Source: Austwickia chelonae NBRC 105200 (GTDB lineage: Bacteria > Actinomycetota > Actinomycetes > Actinomycetales > Dermatophilaceae). Taken from it: a stretch of DNA of 64,000 nucleotides. Within the stretch, counting starts at the first letter, position 1, and each line of letters begins with the position of its first letter. The notes under the pieces were generated by a model that was not told the origin of the DNA, ran no database searches, and saw only the letters and a program-made list of their open reading frames with translations. A program made the translations under genes and the position numbers. The DNA is taken from assembly GCF_000298175.1 (NCBI RefSeq), contig NZ_BAGZ01000016.1:1-64000 (forward strand), given 5' to 3'. This document shows positions 1 through 8,599 of this stretch, piece after piece.

Positions 1-1895
1 CGGGGTGCGGCCGGGTCGGGGCCGCCCGGGTCACCGGTTCCGGGCCCGTTCCGGGGGCCCGGCCCGCCACCGCCGTGGCCGGGGTGTCCGTCCGGTCCGG
101 AGGGCGGCAGGGTGGTTCCTTCGACCCGTGCCCGCAGGCCCAGGGTCTGGTGGACGGCCTGGCCGACCACGTCGGCGTGTCCGCCCTGGTGGAAGGCTCG
201 GACCAGGCCGGGGTTGGCGAATCCGAGGACGACGCGCTCACCGTCGGCCTCCATCACCTGGGCGTGTTCGGCCAGGAGGAACCAGGTCGCCTTGCGCAGG
301 GGCAGGATCGCGGCGAGCACGTCGGGCCAGCTGCGTCGCAGGGCGTCGACATCGGGCCGGTCTGTGCCGGGGGCCCGATCGGCTGCAGGGGATGCGCCCG
401 TCGGTGGACCGGCCGGTTCCGGACGGTGCGCTTCCGGGCGGGTCGGCTCCGGGCGGGGGGCCTCCGGACGGGGACGGGCCGGAGGTGCCTCCTCCCGAAC
501 TGCCGGCTCGGGGGCAACGGACTCCGGGGCGGGCCGGTCGTTCCCGGCGGCAGTGGCCGTCCCGTCCGCCTCGCGTACCGCGGCCCGGGCACGTCGCAGC
601 GCTTCCCGTCCTCGGGCACCCGAGACGGCGGGGGGCAGCGGCCGTTCCTCCGCCGGGATGTCCCCGCCCGGAGCCGGGACAGCGGAGCCCCCGGATGTCG
701 GGATATCGCCGACCGGCGCGGACGGCAGGGGCCCGGCGGCGTCCAACCGTCGTTCCAGCCGGTCCAGTCGTGCGCCATGTCCTTCGGCGCCGGAGACGGC
801 GGGCAGGAGGAGGCGCGCGCAGATCAGTTCCAGTTGGAGACGGGGCGAGGTGACCCCGTTCATCTGGGTCAGGCCGGTGTTCACCAGGTCGGCGCATCGG
901 GAGAGTTCTGCGGCGCCGAAGGAGACTGCTTGTTGGCGCAGCCGGTGCATCTGGTCCTCGGGGAGGCCTCGGAGGACGGCGTCGGCGCCTTCGGTGCTGG
1001 CGGCGACGATGATCAGGTCGCGGAAGCGTTCCAGCAGGTCCTCGACGAAGCGTCGCGGGTCCTGTCCGGTCTCCACCACTTTGTCGATCTGTCGGAAGAC
1101 GGCGCCGCCGTCCTGGGCGGCGAAGGCTTCCACCACGGCGTCCAGGAGTTCCACCTCGGTGAATCCCAGGAGTGCTGCGGCTCCGGCGTAGGTGAGGCCG
1201 CTGTCTGCCGAGCCGGCGATGAGCTGGTCGAGCACGGACAGCGAGTCGCGGACGGATCCGCCGCCGGCGCGCACCACGAAGGAGAGCACTCCGGGTTCGA
1301 CGGGCACCTTCTCCAGGGCGCACAGCTGTTCCAGGTAGGTGGTCAGCCGGGCGGGGGGCACCAGTCGGAAGGGGTAGTGGTGGGTCCGGCTGCGGATCGT
1401 GCCGATGACTTTTTCGGGTTCGGTGGTCGCGAAGACGAATTTCACGTGGGCGGGTGGTTCTTCGACGATCTTCAGCAGGGCGTTGAAGCCCTGCGGGGTG
1501 ACCATGTGGGCCTCGTCGATGATGTACACCTTGTACCGGGATTGGGCCGGGCCGTACGCGGCTCGTTCGCGCAGGTCGCGGGCGTCGTCGACGCCTCCGT
1601 GGCTGGCGGCGTCGATCTCGATGACGTCGACGGATCCCGGCCCGCCGGCCGACAGGGCGATGCAGGAGGGGCAGCTTCCGCACGGGGTGGGGGTCGGGCC
1701 CTGTTCGCAGTTCAGGCAGCGGGCGAGGATGCGCGCGCTGGTGGTCTTTCCGCAGCCGCGCGGCCCGCTGAACAGGTAGGCGTGTCCGGTGCGCCCTGTC
1801 CGTAGGGCCTGCATGAGGGGTTCGGTGACATGTTCCTGTCCGATGACATCGGCGAAGGTCTGGGGCCGGTAACGGCGGTACAGGGCGGTGCTCAC
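1..1895 (-). CDS. dnaX: DNA polymerase III subunit gamma/tau, 3' end cut off by the window
   Basis: This is the clamp-loader ATPase of the replicative DNA polymerase; it works in the cytoplasm with HolA/HolB-type subunits to load the sliding clamp. The protein starts at a GTG (1895-1893) with a weak AAGG-like site upstream and reads STALYRRYRPQTFADVIGQ, the family N-terminus. Next come Walker A (GPRGCGKTTSARIL), a four-Cys zinc site (CLNC then CGSCPSC), Walker B with IIDEAHM, and the SRC-type segment ATTEPEKVIGTI. About 390 residues of conserved clamp-loader core are followed by a Pro/Ala/Arg-rich linker and the start of a tau-type C-terminal domain. The frame is open to base 3, so at least 631 codons are visible and the stop lies outside. 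Family assignment is secure. Confidence 0.96.
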   Translation of the reverse strand, partial: MSTALYRRYRPQTFADVIGQEHVTEPLMQALRTGRTGHAYLFSGPRGCGKTTSARILARCLNCEQGPTPTPCGSCPSCIALSAGGPGSVDVIEIDAASHGGVDDARDLRERAAYGPAQSRYKVYIIDEAHMVTPQGFNALLKIVEEPPAHVKFVFATTEPEKVIGTIRSRTHHYPFRLVPPARLTTYLEQLCALEKVPVEPGVLSFVVRAGGGSVRDSLSVLDQLIAGSADSGLTYAGAAALLGFTEVELLDAVVEAFAAQDGGAVFRQIDKVVETGQDPRRFVEDLLERFRDLIIVAASTEGADAVLRGLPEDQMHRLRQQAVSFGAAELSRCADLVNTGLTQMNGVTSPRLQLELICARLLLPAVSGAEGHGARLDRLERRLDAAGPLPSAPVGDIPTSGGSAVPAPGGDIPAEERPLPPAVSGARGREALRRARAAVREADGTATAAGNDRPAPESVAPEPAVREEAPPARPRPEAPRPEPTRPEAHRPEPAGPPTGASPAADRAPGTDRPDVDALRRSWPDVLAAILPLRKATWFLLAEHAQVMEADGERVVLGFANPGLVRAFHQGGHADVVGQAVHQTLGLRARVEGTTLPPSGPDGHPGHGGGGPGPRNGPGTGDPGGPDPAAP

Positions 1896-2165
1896 GATGC
1901 GACCTTATCCGTCGGGGGCGTCGGGCTCACTTCTGTGCGGCGTGCCTGCGGTCAATGCCCGGGGCGGATGTGCCGAGCGGTGTGGGGGATGTGGCCTGTG
2001 TCGGTGCGGAAGACCGAAAAATCTTGATCGTATGTCTTTGGAGACCTTTGTTGTTCCAGGCATCTCCTGATTTCGCGCTGAGGTGCCGACATAGGGTGAG
2101 CCCCATCGATATTCCTTCAGGCCTCGCAGCGACACGTGTGATGGCCCCAGCGGCAGAAGAGTGAG

Positions 2166-3074
2166 ATGCCCATGAGTAAGAATCCACGATGGAAGTGCCT
2201 GAAAGACCTGGGCATCTATCTGGCCGTCTATCTGGTCATGACCAGCGTCGGGGAGATCCTCATCGGCACCCATGTGATGTCACTCTTCGGCGTCAACAAC
2301 ATGCGTGCCAGCACCTACGACCACGCGATGAACCAGCTGAGTGACACGGCGGCTAATCTGCTCACCGGGCTGGCGCTGGTGTACGCCTACCGGCGCCGGA
2401 ACCCGCCGGAGAAGCGCGGCCCCGGCCTGCCCGGCGTGCTCCACCGCCTGCAGCACATGGCCGTCGGCCTAGTCCTGGGAGCCGGCGCGATGTCCCTGCT
2501 CGTCGGCATCCTGGTGGTGCTCGGCGTAGCGAAGGTCACGACGGTCGCCCCGCAGATCACCACGCTGACGCTCATCCCCTACTTCATCTCGGTCGGCTAC
2601 GAGGAAGAGGTCTGGGTCCGCGGCACCGTCCAGCACACCCTGGCCAAGGTGATGCCGTTGGCCTTGGTCATCACACTGTCCTCCTTGCTGTTCGGCGCGA
2701 TCCATCTCACCAATGACAACATCAGTCTGCTCGGCATCACGAACGTCGTCCTGGCGGGGGTCCTCTTCTCCGTCTTCACCTGGACCACGAAGAACCTCTA
2801 CATGGCGATCGGATTCCACATCACCTGGAACTGGTTCCAGGGTGGCTTCTTCGGGATGACGGTCTCCGGGCACGATTTCATCGGCAAGGCTCCGTTCAAG
2901 GTGTCCATGGAGAGCGGCCACGACCTGCTGACCGGTGGCGCCTTCGGCCCCGAGGCCAGCCTGCTCACCACCGTGCTGTTCATCGGGCTGTCCGTCGCCG
3001 TCTGGTTGTTCTATCGCGGGCGGCAGACCGGGACCGAACAGCAGCTGCCCACCGCCCCTACCGCTGCGGAATAA
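2166..3074 (+). CDS. CPBP family intramembrane metalloprotease
   Basis: This is a predicted multi-pass membrane protein of 302 residues in the CAAX-protease/bacteriocin-processing (Abi, CPBP) family. The three family motifs are visible: EExxxR at residues 147-152 within GYEEEVWVR, FxxxH at 176-180 (FGAIH), and HxxxN at 218-222 (HITWN). They are carried on hydrophobic helices and should form the metal-dependent active site in the membrane. An ATG at 2166 and another at 2172 (MSKNPR) are both possible; an AGAAGAG stretch lies just upstream. It stands alone between dnaX (opposite strand) and the convergent gntR gene. The substrate cannot be read from the sequence; bacteriocin immunity, peptide maturation and prenyl-protein processing are all known in the family. 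Confidence 0.85.
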   Translation: MPMSKNPRWKCLKDLGIYLAVYLVMTSVGEILIGTHVMSLFGVNNMRASTYDHAMNQLSDTAANLLTGLALVYAYRRRNPPEKRGPGLPGVLHRLQHMAVGLVLGAGAMSLLVGILVVLGVAKVTTVAPQITTLTLIPYFISVGYEEEVWVRGTVQHTLAKVMPLALVITLSSLLFGAIHLTNDNISLLGITNVVLAGVLFSVFTWTTKNLYMAIGFHITWNWFQGGFFGMTVSGHDFIGKAPFKVSMESGHDLLTGGAFGPEASLLTTVLFIGLSVAVWLFYRGRQTGTEQQLPTAPTAAE

Positions 3075-3121
3075 CAACTCCCAGATCTCGGGCGGCTGTC
3101 TGGCCACCCTCAGCGGCGACC

Positions 3122-3160
3122 GTCCTGTGTCGCGGGGTGTACGCCACCCCGGCGCAGGAC
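3122..3160. terminator. Bidirectional hairpin between convergent CPBP and gntR genes
   Basis: A nested inverted repeat lies between the two convergent stops. The outer arms are GTCCTG (3122-3127) and CAGGAC (3155-3160). The inner arms are CGGGGTG (3133-3139) and CACCCCG (3145-3151), with a 5-nt loop. There is no clear U tract, so its role as terminator for both genes is inferred from position and symmetry. Confidence 0.6.
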
Positions 3161-3161
3161 G

Positions 3162-3950
3162 TCAGAGGCATCGGGCGCGGCCGTCGACCGACCCGGCGTC
3201 CTCGTCCGCCGCGATCTGGACCATCGCGGTCTGGGCCTCGTCGACGACGGTGCGCATCGCGGACTCCGCGGTGTCCGCATCGCCGTTGGCCACCGCCGTG
3301 GCGATCCGACCGTGCAGGCGCACCGCCTCGTTCTCCGGATGCTCGGGCATCAGATGGTGGTGGGTCCGCCCGGCGAGCACTTCCCGGACGACAGGGGCCA
3401 GGGCGACGAGCATCTCGTTGCCCGATGCCTGGAGCAGGGTCTCGTGGAAGAGGATGTCGTACTCGAGATAGGCCAGCAGGTCGGGGATCCGGGCGGTCAT
3501 CGCCATGCCGGCCGCGGCCGAGGACAGGGCCCTGGCTTGTTCCTCGGTGGCATGGAGAGCGGCCAGGCGGGCCGCGAGAGGTTCGAGCCCACGACGTAAC
3601 TGGCTGATGGACATCAGCTGGTCCATCCGTCCCGGGCCGTCCAGGCGCCACCGGATCAGACGAGGATCGTAGACATTCCACCGGGCGCGCGGGAGGACAC
3701 GGATCCCGACCCGTCGGCGGCTCTCCAGGAGGGACATCGACTCCAGCACTTTGACGGCTTCCCGGGCAACCGTGCGGGAGACCTCGTATCGGGCCTCGAG
3801 TTCCTCGATCCGTAAGATCGTGCCCTCCGGGATCTCCCCGGCCGCGACTGCCGCACCCAGATGCCCTAGCACCCACTCGTGCAAGCCGACACCTGCGCCC
3901 GGTGGCGTGACGGGAAGCATGGGAAGAGCATATCGACGATCCGTCGACAT
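3162..3950 (-). CDS. GntR/FadR-family (FCD) transcriptional regulator of gluconate genes
   Basis: This is a DNA-binding repressor-type protein of 262 residues. The N-terminal winged helix includes the segment RIEELEARYEVSRTVAREAV, typical of GntR proteins. It is followed by an all-helical FCD ligand domain with its spaced histidines (for example HETLL and HHHLMPEHP), which usually binds a metal and a small carboxylic acid. It is transcribed away from gntK-gntP, so gluconate or 6-phosphogluconate is the likely effector (inference). The start is uncertain: ATGs at 3965, 3950 and 3920 are in frame and none has a good ribosome site. I chose 3950; 3920 would fit better if the TTGACA at 3975-3970 is its -35 box. 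Confidence 0.85.
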   Translation of the reverse strand: MSTDRRYALPMLPVTPPGAGVGLHEWVLGHLGAAVAAGEIPEGTILRIEELEARYEVSRTVAREAVKVLESMSLLESRRRVGIRVLPRARWNVYDPRLIRWRLDGPGRMDQLMSISQLRRGLEPLAARLAALHATEEQARALSSAAAGMAMTARIPDLLAYLEYDILFHETLLQASGNEMLVALAPVVREVLAGRTHHHLMPEHPENEAVRLHGRIATAVANGDADTAESAMRTVVDEAQTAMVQIAADEDAGSVDGRARCL

Positions 3951-3954
3951 CTGA

Positions 3955-3984
3955 TTGAGACACATAGTTGTCAAAGATCATACT
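3955..3984 (+). promoter_or_regulatory. Putative gntK promoter with an operator-like repeat in its spacer
   Basis: TTGAGA (3955-3960) and CATACT (3979-3984) are 18 bp apart and fit a housekeeping promoter. Between them lies GACACATAGTTGTC (3959-3972), whose ends GACA and TGTC are inverted repeats. On the other strand the same DNA reads TTGACA (3975-3970), a possible -35 for the divergent regulator. A repressor bound here would block gntK directly. The promoter and operator calls are inferences from sequence only. Confidence 0.45.
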
Positions 3985-4047
3985 TTTGCCGCATCCTCAG
4001 GGGGCATCGACAGCGCGCTAGCGGTCAAGGTTGACCAAGGAGGCCAT

Positions 4048-4563
4048 ATGGGCAACGACGCCCCTCTCGTCGTCGTCATGGGTGTATGCGGGTCAGGGAA
4101 GAGCACCGTCGGCCAGGAACTGGCCGAACGACTCGCTGTCCCGTTCGCCGACGCCGACGAATTCCACCCCCCGGCGAATATCGACAAGATGGCCGCCGGA
4201 CACGCACTCGACGACACCGACCGCGCGCCCTGGCTCGCCGCGATCGGCATCTGGCTCGCCGAGCACCACCGCGCCGGAGCCGTCGTCACCTGCTCGGCGC
4301 TCAAACACATCTACCGCGACATGCTCCGCGCCCAGGCCCCCGGGATCTTCCTGGTCCACCTGGCCGGAGACCCCCAGGTCGTCACCGAACGGGTGTGCGC
4401 CCGCACCGACCACTTCATGCCCGCCTCTCTCATCGACTCGCAGTACGCGACCCTGGAACCGCTGTCGGCCGACGAACACGGCATCACCCTCGATCTGGCG
4501 TTGAGCGTGGACGATCTCGTCGCTGCAGCCCACGCCGCAGTACAGGCTCCGGCACGCAGCTGA
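4048..4563 (+). CDS. gntK: Gluconokinase
   Basis: This is a cytoplasmic kinase that phosphorylates gluconate to 6-phosphogluconate, feeding the pentose phosphate or Entner-Doudoroff routes. The 171-residue length is normal for the GntK family. The P-loop GVCGSGKSTVGQELAERL is near residues 10-27. Family blocks FADADEFHPPANIDKMAAGHAL and TCSALKHIYRDMLR follow, and FLVHLAGDP and HFMPASLIDSQYATLEPL lie toward the C-terminus. The ATG at 4048 is preceded by a very strong AAGGAGG at 4037-4043; the frame is open upstream but that DNA holds the promoter. gntP follows after 48 bp, so the two are probably cotranscribed and controlled by the divergent GntR protein. Confidence 0.95.
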   Translation: MGNDAPLVVVMGVCGSGKSTVGQELAERLAVPFADADEFHPPANIDKMAAGHALDDTDRAPWLAAIGIWLAEHHRAGAVVTCSALKHIYRDMLRAQAPGIFLVHLAGDPQVVTERVCARTDHFMPASLIDSQYATLEPLSADEHGITLDLALSVDDLVAAAHAAVQAPARS

Positions 4564-4611
4564 GAATCCCTCCCCCATATCCCTCTACCGTCAGTTCAGG
4601 AGCACCCCAAC

Positions 4612-6015
4612 ATGTCATCGTTCACCGTCGTCGCGGCTGATGCCGCGAAAGCGACGGCACCAGCAGGCCAACTCGTGGCCGCGGCCCTCGTCGGCATCGC
4701 CCTCCTCGTCATCTTGATCACGAAGTACAAACTGCACCCCTTCCTCAGCCTGACCCTCGGCTCCTTGCTGGTCGGGCTCGTCGGCGGACTCTCGATGCAG
4801 GCCACCACCGACAGCTTCACGAAGGGTGTCGGCTCCACCGTCGCCGGCGTCGGCCTGCTGATCGCCCTGGGCGCCATGATCGGCAAGCTGCTCGCCGACT
4901 CCGGCGGCGCCGACCAGCTGGTGGACACCATCGTCGACCGGGCCAGCCCGGCCGCGCTGCCCTGGGCCATGGGGTTGGTCGGCGCCGTGATCGGCCTGCC
5001 GATGTTCTTCGAGATCGGCCTGGTCCTGCTGATCCCGGTGATCCTGCTGGTGACCCGCCGCTCCGGGCTGCCCTTGATGAAGATCGGCATCCCCGCCCTC
5101 GCCGGGCTCTCCGCGATGCACGGCTTCGTGCCCCCGCACCCGGGCCCGCTGGTGGCCGTGGACGCCCTCAAGGCGAACCTGGGGCTCACCCTCGGATTGG
5201 GCGTGCTGGTGTCGATCCCGGTGATCGCCCTGTCCGGCCCGGTCTTCGCCTCCTTCGCCGCGAAATGGGTCCCGGTCGGTGCCCCGGATCTCTTCCTCGG
5301 TCCGGCGAGTGCCTCCCCCGACAGCGAGGAGGCCACGCAGGAGGTCCGCCGTCCCGGTTTCGCGGCGACCCTGATCACCGTGCTCCTGCCGGTCGTGCTG
5401 ATGATGGGCAAGTCCTTGGCGGACATCTTCCTGGCCAAGGGCGACATGGCCCGCCAGGCCCTGGACTTCGTCGGCGCCCCGCTCATCGCCCTGCTGTTGA
5501 CCGTGCTGGTGTCCATGTGGACCTTGGGCCGCGGATCCGGCATGGACGGCTCGGCACTCGGCCGGACGATCGGTGACTCGCTCGGCCCGATCGCCGGGAT
5601 CCTGTTGATCGTGGCGGCCGGTGGCGGTTTCAAGCAGGTGCTGGTCGACACCGGCATCGGCACGATGCTCGCGCAGTGGATCCAGGGTTCGAGTTTCTCG
5701 CCCCTGCTGTTGGCCTGGGTCGTGGCGGTCTTCATCCGCCTGGCCACCGGTTCGGCCACCGTCGCGACGATCACCGCCGCCGGGGTGATGGCCCCGGTCG
5801 CCACCGCGATGACCGGGAACGAGACCGCGCTGCTGGTGCTCGCGATCGGCGCCGGGTCGGTCTTCTTCAGCCATGTCAACGACGCCGGCTTCTGGCTGGT
5901 GAAGGAGTACTTCGGCTTGGACGTCGGTCAGAACATCAAGACCTGGTCGTTGATGGAGACGATCATCTCGGTGTCCGGCCTGGCCGTCGTGATGCTGCTC
6001 TCGCTGGTGATGTGA
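4612..6015 (+). CDS. gntP: Gluconate:H+ symporter, GntP family
   Basis: This membrane permease imports gluconate with protons. Its 467 residues are almost wholly hydrophobic, with about a dozen predicted membrane helices, matching the GntP family in length. Recognisable blocks are GALIGKLLADSGGA-like (here GAMIGKLLADSGGADQL), the central PALAGLSAMHGFVPPHPGP motif, and the C-terminal ATGSATVATITAAG and VFFSHVNDAGFWLVKEYF. A CAGGAG ribosome site precedes the ATG. It is the second gene of the gntK-gntP unit and ends about 30 bp from the 3' end of the SRP RNA gene on the other strand. GntP-family members can also carry related sugar acids, but gntK next door argues for gluconate. Confidence 0.94.
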   Translation: MSSFTVVAADAAKATAPAGQLVAAALVGIALLVILITKYKLHPFLSLTLGSLLVGLVGGLSMQATTDSFTKGVGSTVAGVGLLIALGAMIGKLLADSGGADQLVDTIVDRASPAALPWAMGLVGAVIGLPMFFEIGLVLLIPVILLVTRRSGLPLMKIGIPALAGLSAMHGFVPPHPGPLVAVDALKANLGLTLGLGVLVSIPVIALSGPVFASFAAKWVPVGAPDLFLGPASASPDSEEATQEVRRPGFAATLITVLLPVVLMMGKSLADIFLAKGDMARQALDFVGAPLIALLLTVLVSMWTLGRGSGMDGSALGRTIGDSLGPIAGILLIVAAGGGFKQVLVDTGIGTMLAQWIQGSSFSPLLLAWVVAVFIRLATGSATVATITAAGVMAPVATAMTGNETALLVLAIGAGSVFFSHVNDAGFWLVKEYFGLDVGQNIKTWSLMETIISVSGLAVVMLLSLVM

Positions 6016-6044
6016 GGCCGAGCGGCGCAGGACGGCTGCGGGCA

Positions 6045-6141
6045 TGAAAGGACCCCCCGCGTACCTGGAAGAGCTCACTTACCCTTGCTGCATTCCTGCC
6101 CTGGGGGAGTTCGGTGAGGTACCACCACGCGGGGGGCCTGC
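6045..6141 (-). ncRNA. ffs: Signal recognition particle RNA, small bacterial type
   Basis: Read on the minus strand the DNA gives a long hairpin closed by CCCCCCGCGT and ACGCGGGGGG. It carries the conserved SRP domain IV signature GGGCAGGAATGCAGCAAGGG near its apex. This RNA binds Ffh and guides cotranslational membrane targeting. The ends are set by eye to about 97 nt, the usual size of actinobacterial small SRP RNA, and may shift by several bases. A TACAGT at 6151-6146 could be its -10 box. In many actinobacteria ffs lies beside dnaX; here about 4.1 kb with gluconate genes separates them. Confidence 0.9.
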
Positions 6142-6299
6142 CCCCACTGTAGTCCAGCGGACGGTGCGATTCGAATCCCGGCCCGTCCCACGTCTTCCTC
6201 CGCGGTCGGCGCAGGGGGAGACCTGCGCCGACGGGCAGCGATCCCGACTTCGGGCAGCCGGATTGGGTTCCTGCGGGCAGGTCGGGTACGCTCGTCCAC

Positions 6300-6386
6300 G
6301 GAGGATTCGCATAGTGGCCTAGTGCGCACGATTGGAAATCGTGTTGGGGATGAAACCCCTCGCGGGTTCAAATCCCGCATCCTCCG
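6300..6386 (+). tRNA. tRNA-Ser (anticodon GGA)
   Basis: The acceptor arms GGAGGAT (6300-6306) and ATCCTCC (6379-6385) pair fully, with discriminator G at 6386 and an encoded CCA at 6387-6389. The anticodon stem CACGA/TCGTG encloses loop TTGGAAA with anticodon GGA. A long variable arm (TTGGGGATGAAACCCCTC) marks it as a serine tRNA. The T arm is GCGGG-TTCAAAT-CCCGC. It would read UCC and UCU codons. Confidence 0.97.
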
Positions 6387-6457
6387 CCAGTCTCAGGGCT
6401 CCGAGATCGTCCACGATCCGGAGCCCTCGGCTTTTCCCCGGCCTTTTCACCCGCCGT

Positions 6458-7417
6458 TCAGGACGGCAGCCGGCCCTGCTCACCGAGCACCACATACGGC
6501 GGACGATGCGCCAGAACACCCCCGGCGAGCAGGTGCTCCCCCACCAGCCGAGCCCCCTCCAGCGCACCGCCGAGCGCCGGCATCACGAAGAGCCGCCGCC
6601 GCCCCAGGGCAGAAGCCAGAGCCACCCGCACCCCGTCCAGATAGAGCAGACCACCCACCGCGACCACCGGGCCGTCCGGCAGGATCGCCCGCGCCGAAAC
6701 GACCAGATCGGCCAGGCACTCGCCGGCAGCAGTGACGACAGCCCGGGCGAGCGCGTCCTCCACCGCGACCTCGCAGACCACCGGCGCAAAACGGGTGAGC
6801 ACCACGTCTCCCTGCTCGGCCAGCAGAGCAGGCCACCCCTGCTCGTCACCGAACTCCGCCCGAGCCGCGGCGAGCAGACGCCCGGACCCGTCCGGCACCC
6901 CGTCGCGATGACGAAGAGCCGCAGCAAGCCCCTGGGCGCCGATCCACGCCCCCGACCCCCGACCGCCCAACGGAACCGGCCATCCGTCGAGGAGATGCCA
7001 ACGATCACCCAGATCCGTGACCAGGGCGGAGGCCGTGGCCCCCAGACTCAGACAGATCCCCGGCAGGACACCACCGAAAGCGCCGACATGGGCGGCATAT
7101 CCCTCGTCGACGACGACCGCGCGGTCCGCACCCACCGCCCGCACCGCGGCCAGCAGGTCGGCCGCCGGTCCACCCCGCCACCCCGGATGCACCGCCCAAC
7201 TGACCGCCTCCGGAGGGTGTCCGCCCCGTGCGGTGAGGCCGGCGACGGCGGCGACGAGCGCAGCCGCATCGGCCGGTCCACCGGGGTCGACGGACGCATC
7301 GGGGACCTCGACGAAGGAGTCCGCGGCATCGGTGGTGCCGGTACGTCGGGCCCGGACGCCACCGACGCCCACGGTCACGGCCAGGACATCGCGGCCGGGA
7401 GGGGACAGCGCGCTCAT
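6458..7417 (-). CDS. BadF/BadG/BcrA/BcrD-type ATPase, N-acetylglucosamine kinase-like
   Basis: This 319-residue protein has the actin-like ATPase fold of the BadF family, whose small members phosphorylate N-acetylhexosamines. The central block SLGATASALVTD, then LLDGWPVPLGGRGSGAWIGAQGL, matches the adenosine/sugar motif region of GlcNAc kinases. VAVGGLL near residue 270 and a final PALGGALEGARLV match the C-terminal glycine-rich block. The usual N-terminal phosphate loop (DGGGTKT) is replaced by TVGVGGVRAR, so activity is not assured. I start at the ATG at 7417; an upstream GTG at 7480 is in frame and would add 21 basic residues. It is transcribed alone. Substrate is unknown. Confidence 0.65.
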   Translation of the reverse strand: MSALSPPGRDVLAVTVGVGGVRARRTGTTDAADSFVEVPDASVDPGGPADAAALVAAVAGLTARGGHPPEAVSWAVHPGWRGGPAADLLAAVRAVGADRAVVVDEGYAAHVGAFGGVLPGICLSLGATASALVTDLGDRWHLLDGWPVPLGGRGSGAWIGAQGLAAALRHRDGVPDGSGRLLAAARAEFGDEQGWPALLAEQGDVVLTRFAPVVCEVAVEDALARAVVTAAGECLADLVVSARAILPDGPVVAVGGLLYLDGVRVALASALGRRRLFVMPALGGALEGARLVGEHLLAGGVLAHRPPYVVLGEQGRLPS

Positions 7418-7992
7418 ACGGAACCCATCGGCCGAGCCTCTTCCCCTTCCACTTTTCCGGCCACGAGAAGTGTTCACCACCGACGAAAATCGAGAAATTG
7501 GTCAATGACTTACCCGGCGGTACGATCAACGTCGGAGAAGGTGTGGCGAGGCAGCCCCCGCAGCATTCCGTTCACGAACTCGTGACGAATCGTTGTCGAT
7601 TCCGGGCACGTACCGCGCAGGAAATTCGTCCTAGATGTCGGTGAGAAAAGTCGAACCCGGTAAGTCACCCCTGTTTTCTCACGAAAAGACGGTGACCGAA
7701 CCGGCATATCGGCCCCTGACGCCCCGACGACGGGTCCCACGACCCCCGACGGACCGCGGACGGCTCACCGGCACATCTCGCCGTGCGCGACCGCACCCCT
7801 CGTGCCCGGCGAACCCTACGCAGTGAAGCGTCACCACCCCCGTTCCGTTCCCTGACGACCTTCGGCAACCATCTGCACTCCCCACCCGGAGAGCGACCCG
7901 CCGGTCTCCGGCACGCCGAGGAATGACGATGGGCGAGGATGGAGATCTGCATCGGGGCAGGATTGATTCAAGGGGGGAACTAGGAGGAGATC
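7418..7992. other. 575-bp gap between divergent genes, no gene recognised
   Basis: This region separates the BadF-type kinase from the LytR_C gene and must hold both promoters. It is less G+C-rich around 7480-7700. Short open frames exist in several phases, but none has a ribosome site together with a credible protein. I see no RNA gene or clear terminator. Confidence 0.5.
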
Positions 7993-8562
7993 GTGACCGA
8001 CCTCGACGGACGCGGATACCCGAGCGCATCCACCAGCCAGCGCCGCCGTTCGATCATCGCCCTGGCCGCGCTGGGGTCCGTCCTCCTCATCGCCTTCCTC
8101 ACCGCCTTCTCCTACATCCACGGGTGGTTCCCTTCCCAGAGCGTGGCCCAGCCGGCCGCACCCACCTCGAAGGCCTCCGCGCCCTCCCAACCCTCCGAAG
8201 CACCGGCACCGTCCTCCGCGCCGCCGTCGTCCCCGTCCTGCACCCCGATGACGCCGAAGAAGGTCACGGTGAACATCTTCAACGCGACCAAACGTCCCGG
8301 ACTGGCCGGCACGGCCGCCAAGACCTTGAAAGACCAGGGCTTCACGGTGGGGAAGGTGTCGAACGACCCGAAGAACAAGAAGGTCGAGGACTCCGCGGAG
8401 ATCCGTTTCGGCCCCTCCGGAGCGGCCAAGGCCGATTTCCTGGTGAGCCGGGTGACCGGCGCGGTGAAGGTGCAGGACGACCGCACCGATGACACCGTCG
8501 ACATCGCCCTGGGCGAGAAGTACACCTCCATCAGCCCCGGCCCGAGCAGCGGAGGCTGCTGA
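7993..8562 (+). CDS. Single-pass membrane protein with LytR C-terminal domain
   Basis: This protein of 189 residues has a short cytoplasmic N-terminus ending in RRR and one membrane helix at about residues 21-43. A Pro/Ser/Ala-rich linker follows, then an extracytoplasmic LytR_C domain beginning VTVNIFNATKRPGLAGTAAKTL and including the FTVGKVSND turn. LytR_C domains occur at the end of LCP cell-wall ligases and as stand-alone actinobacterial proteins like this one; the role is presumably at the cell wall but is not established. The start is GTG with GGAGGAG just upstream. It converges with the PfkB kinase gene 37 bp away. Family call is good, function is open. Confidence 0.8.
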   Translation: MTDLDGRGYPSASTSQRRRSIIALAALGSVLLIAFLTAFSYIHGWFPSQSVAQPAAPTSKASAPSQPSEAPAPSSAPPSSPSCTPMTPKKVTVNIFNATKRPGLAGTAAKTLKDQGFTVGKVSNDPKNKKVEDSAEIRFGPSGAAKADFLVSRVTGAVKVQDDRTDDTVDIALGEKYTSISPGPSSGGC

Positions 8563-8599
8563 CCCGGTCGGACGACGCCCCGGCCAGAGCGCACCCCGG

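Noticed and set aside
6300-6389. tRNA-Ser as a phage or island attachment site
   Set aside because: I saw no duplicated 3' tRNA segment and no integrase in the window.
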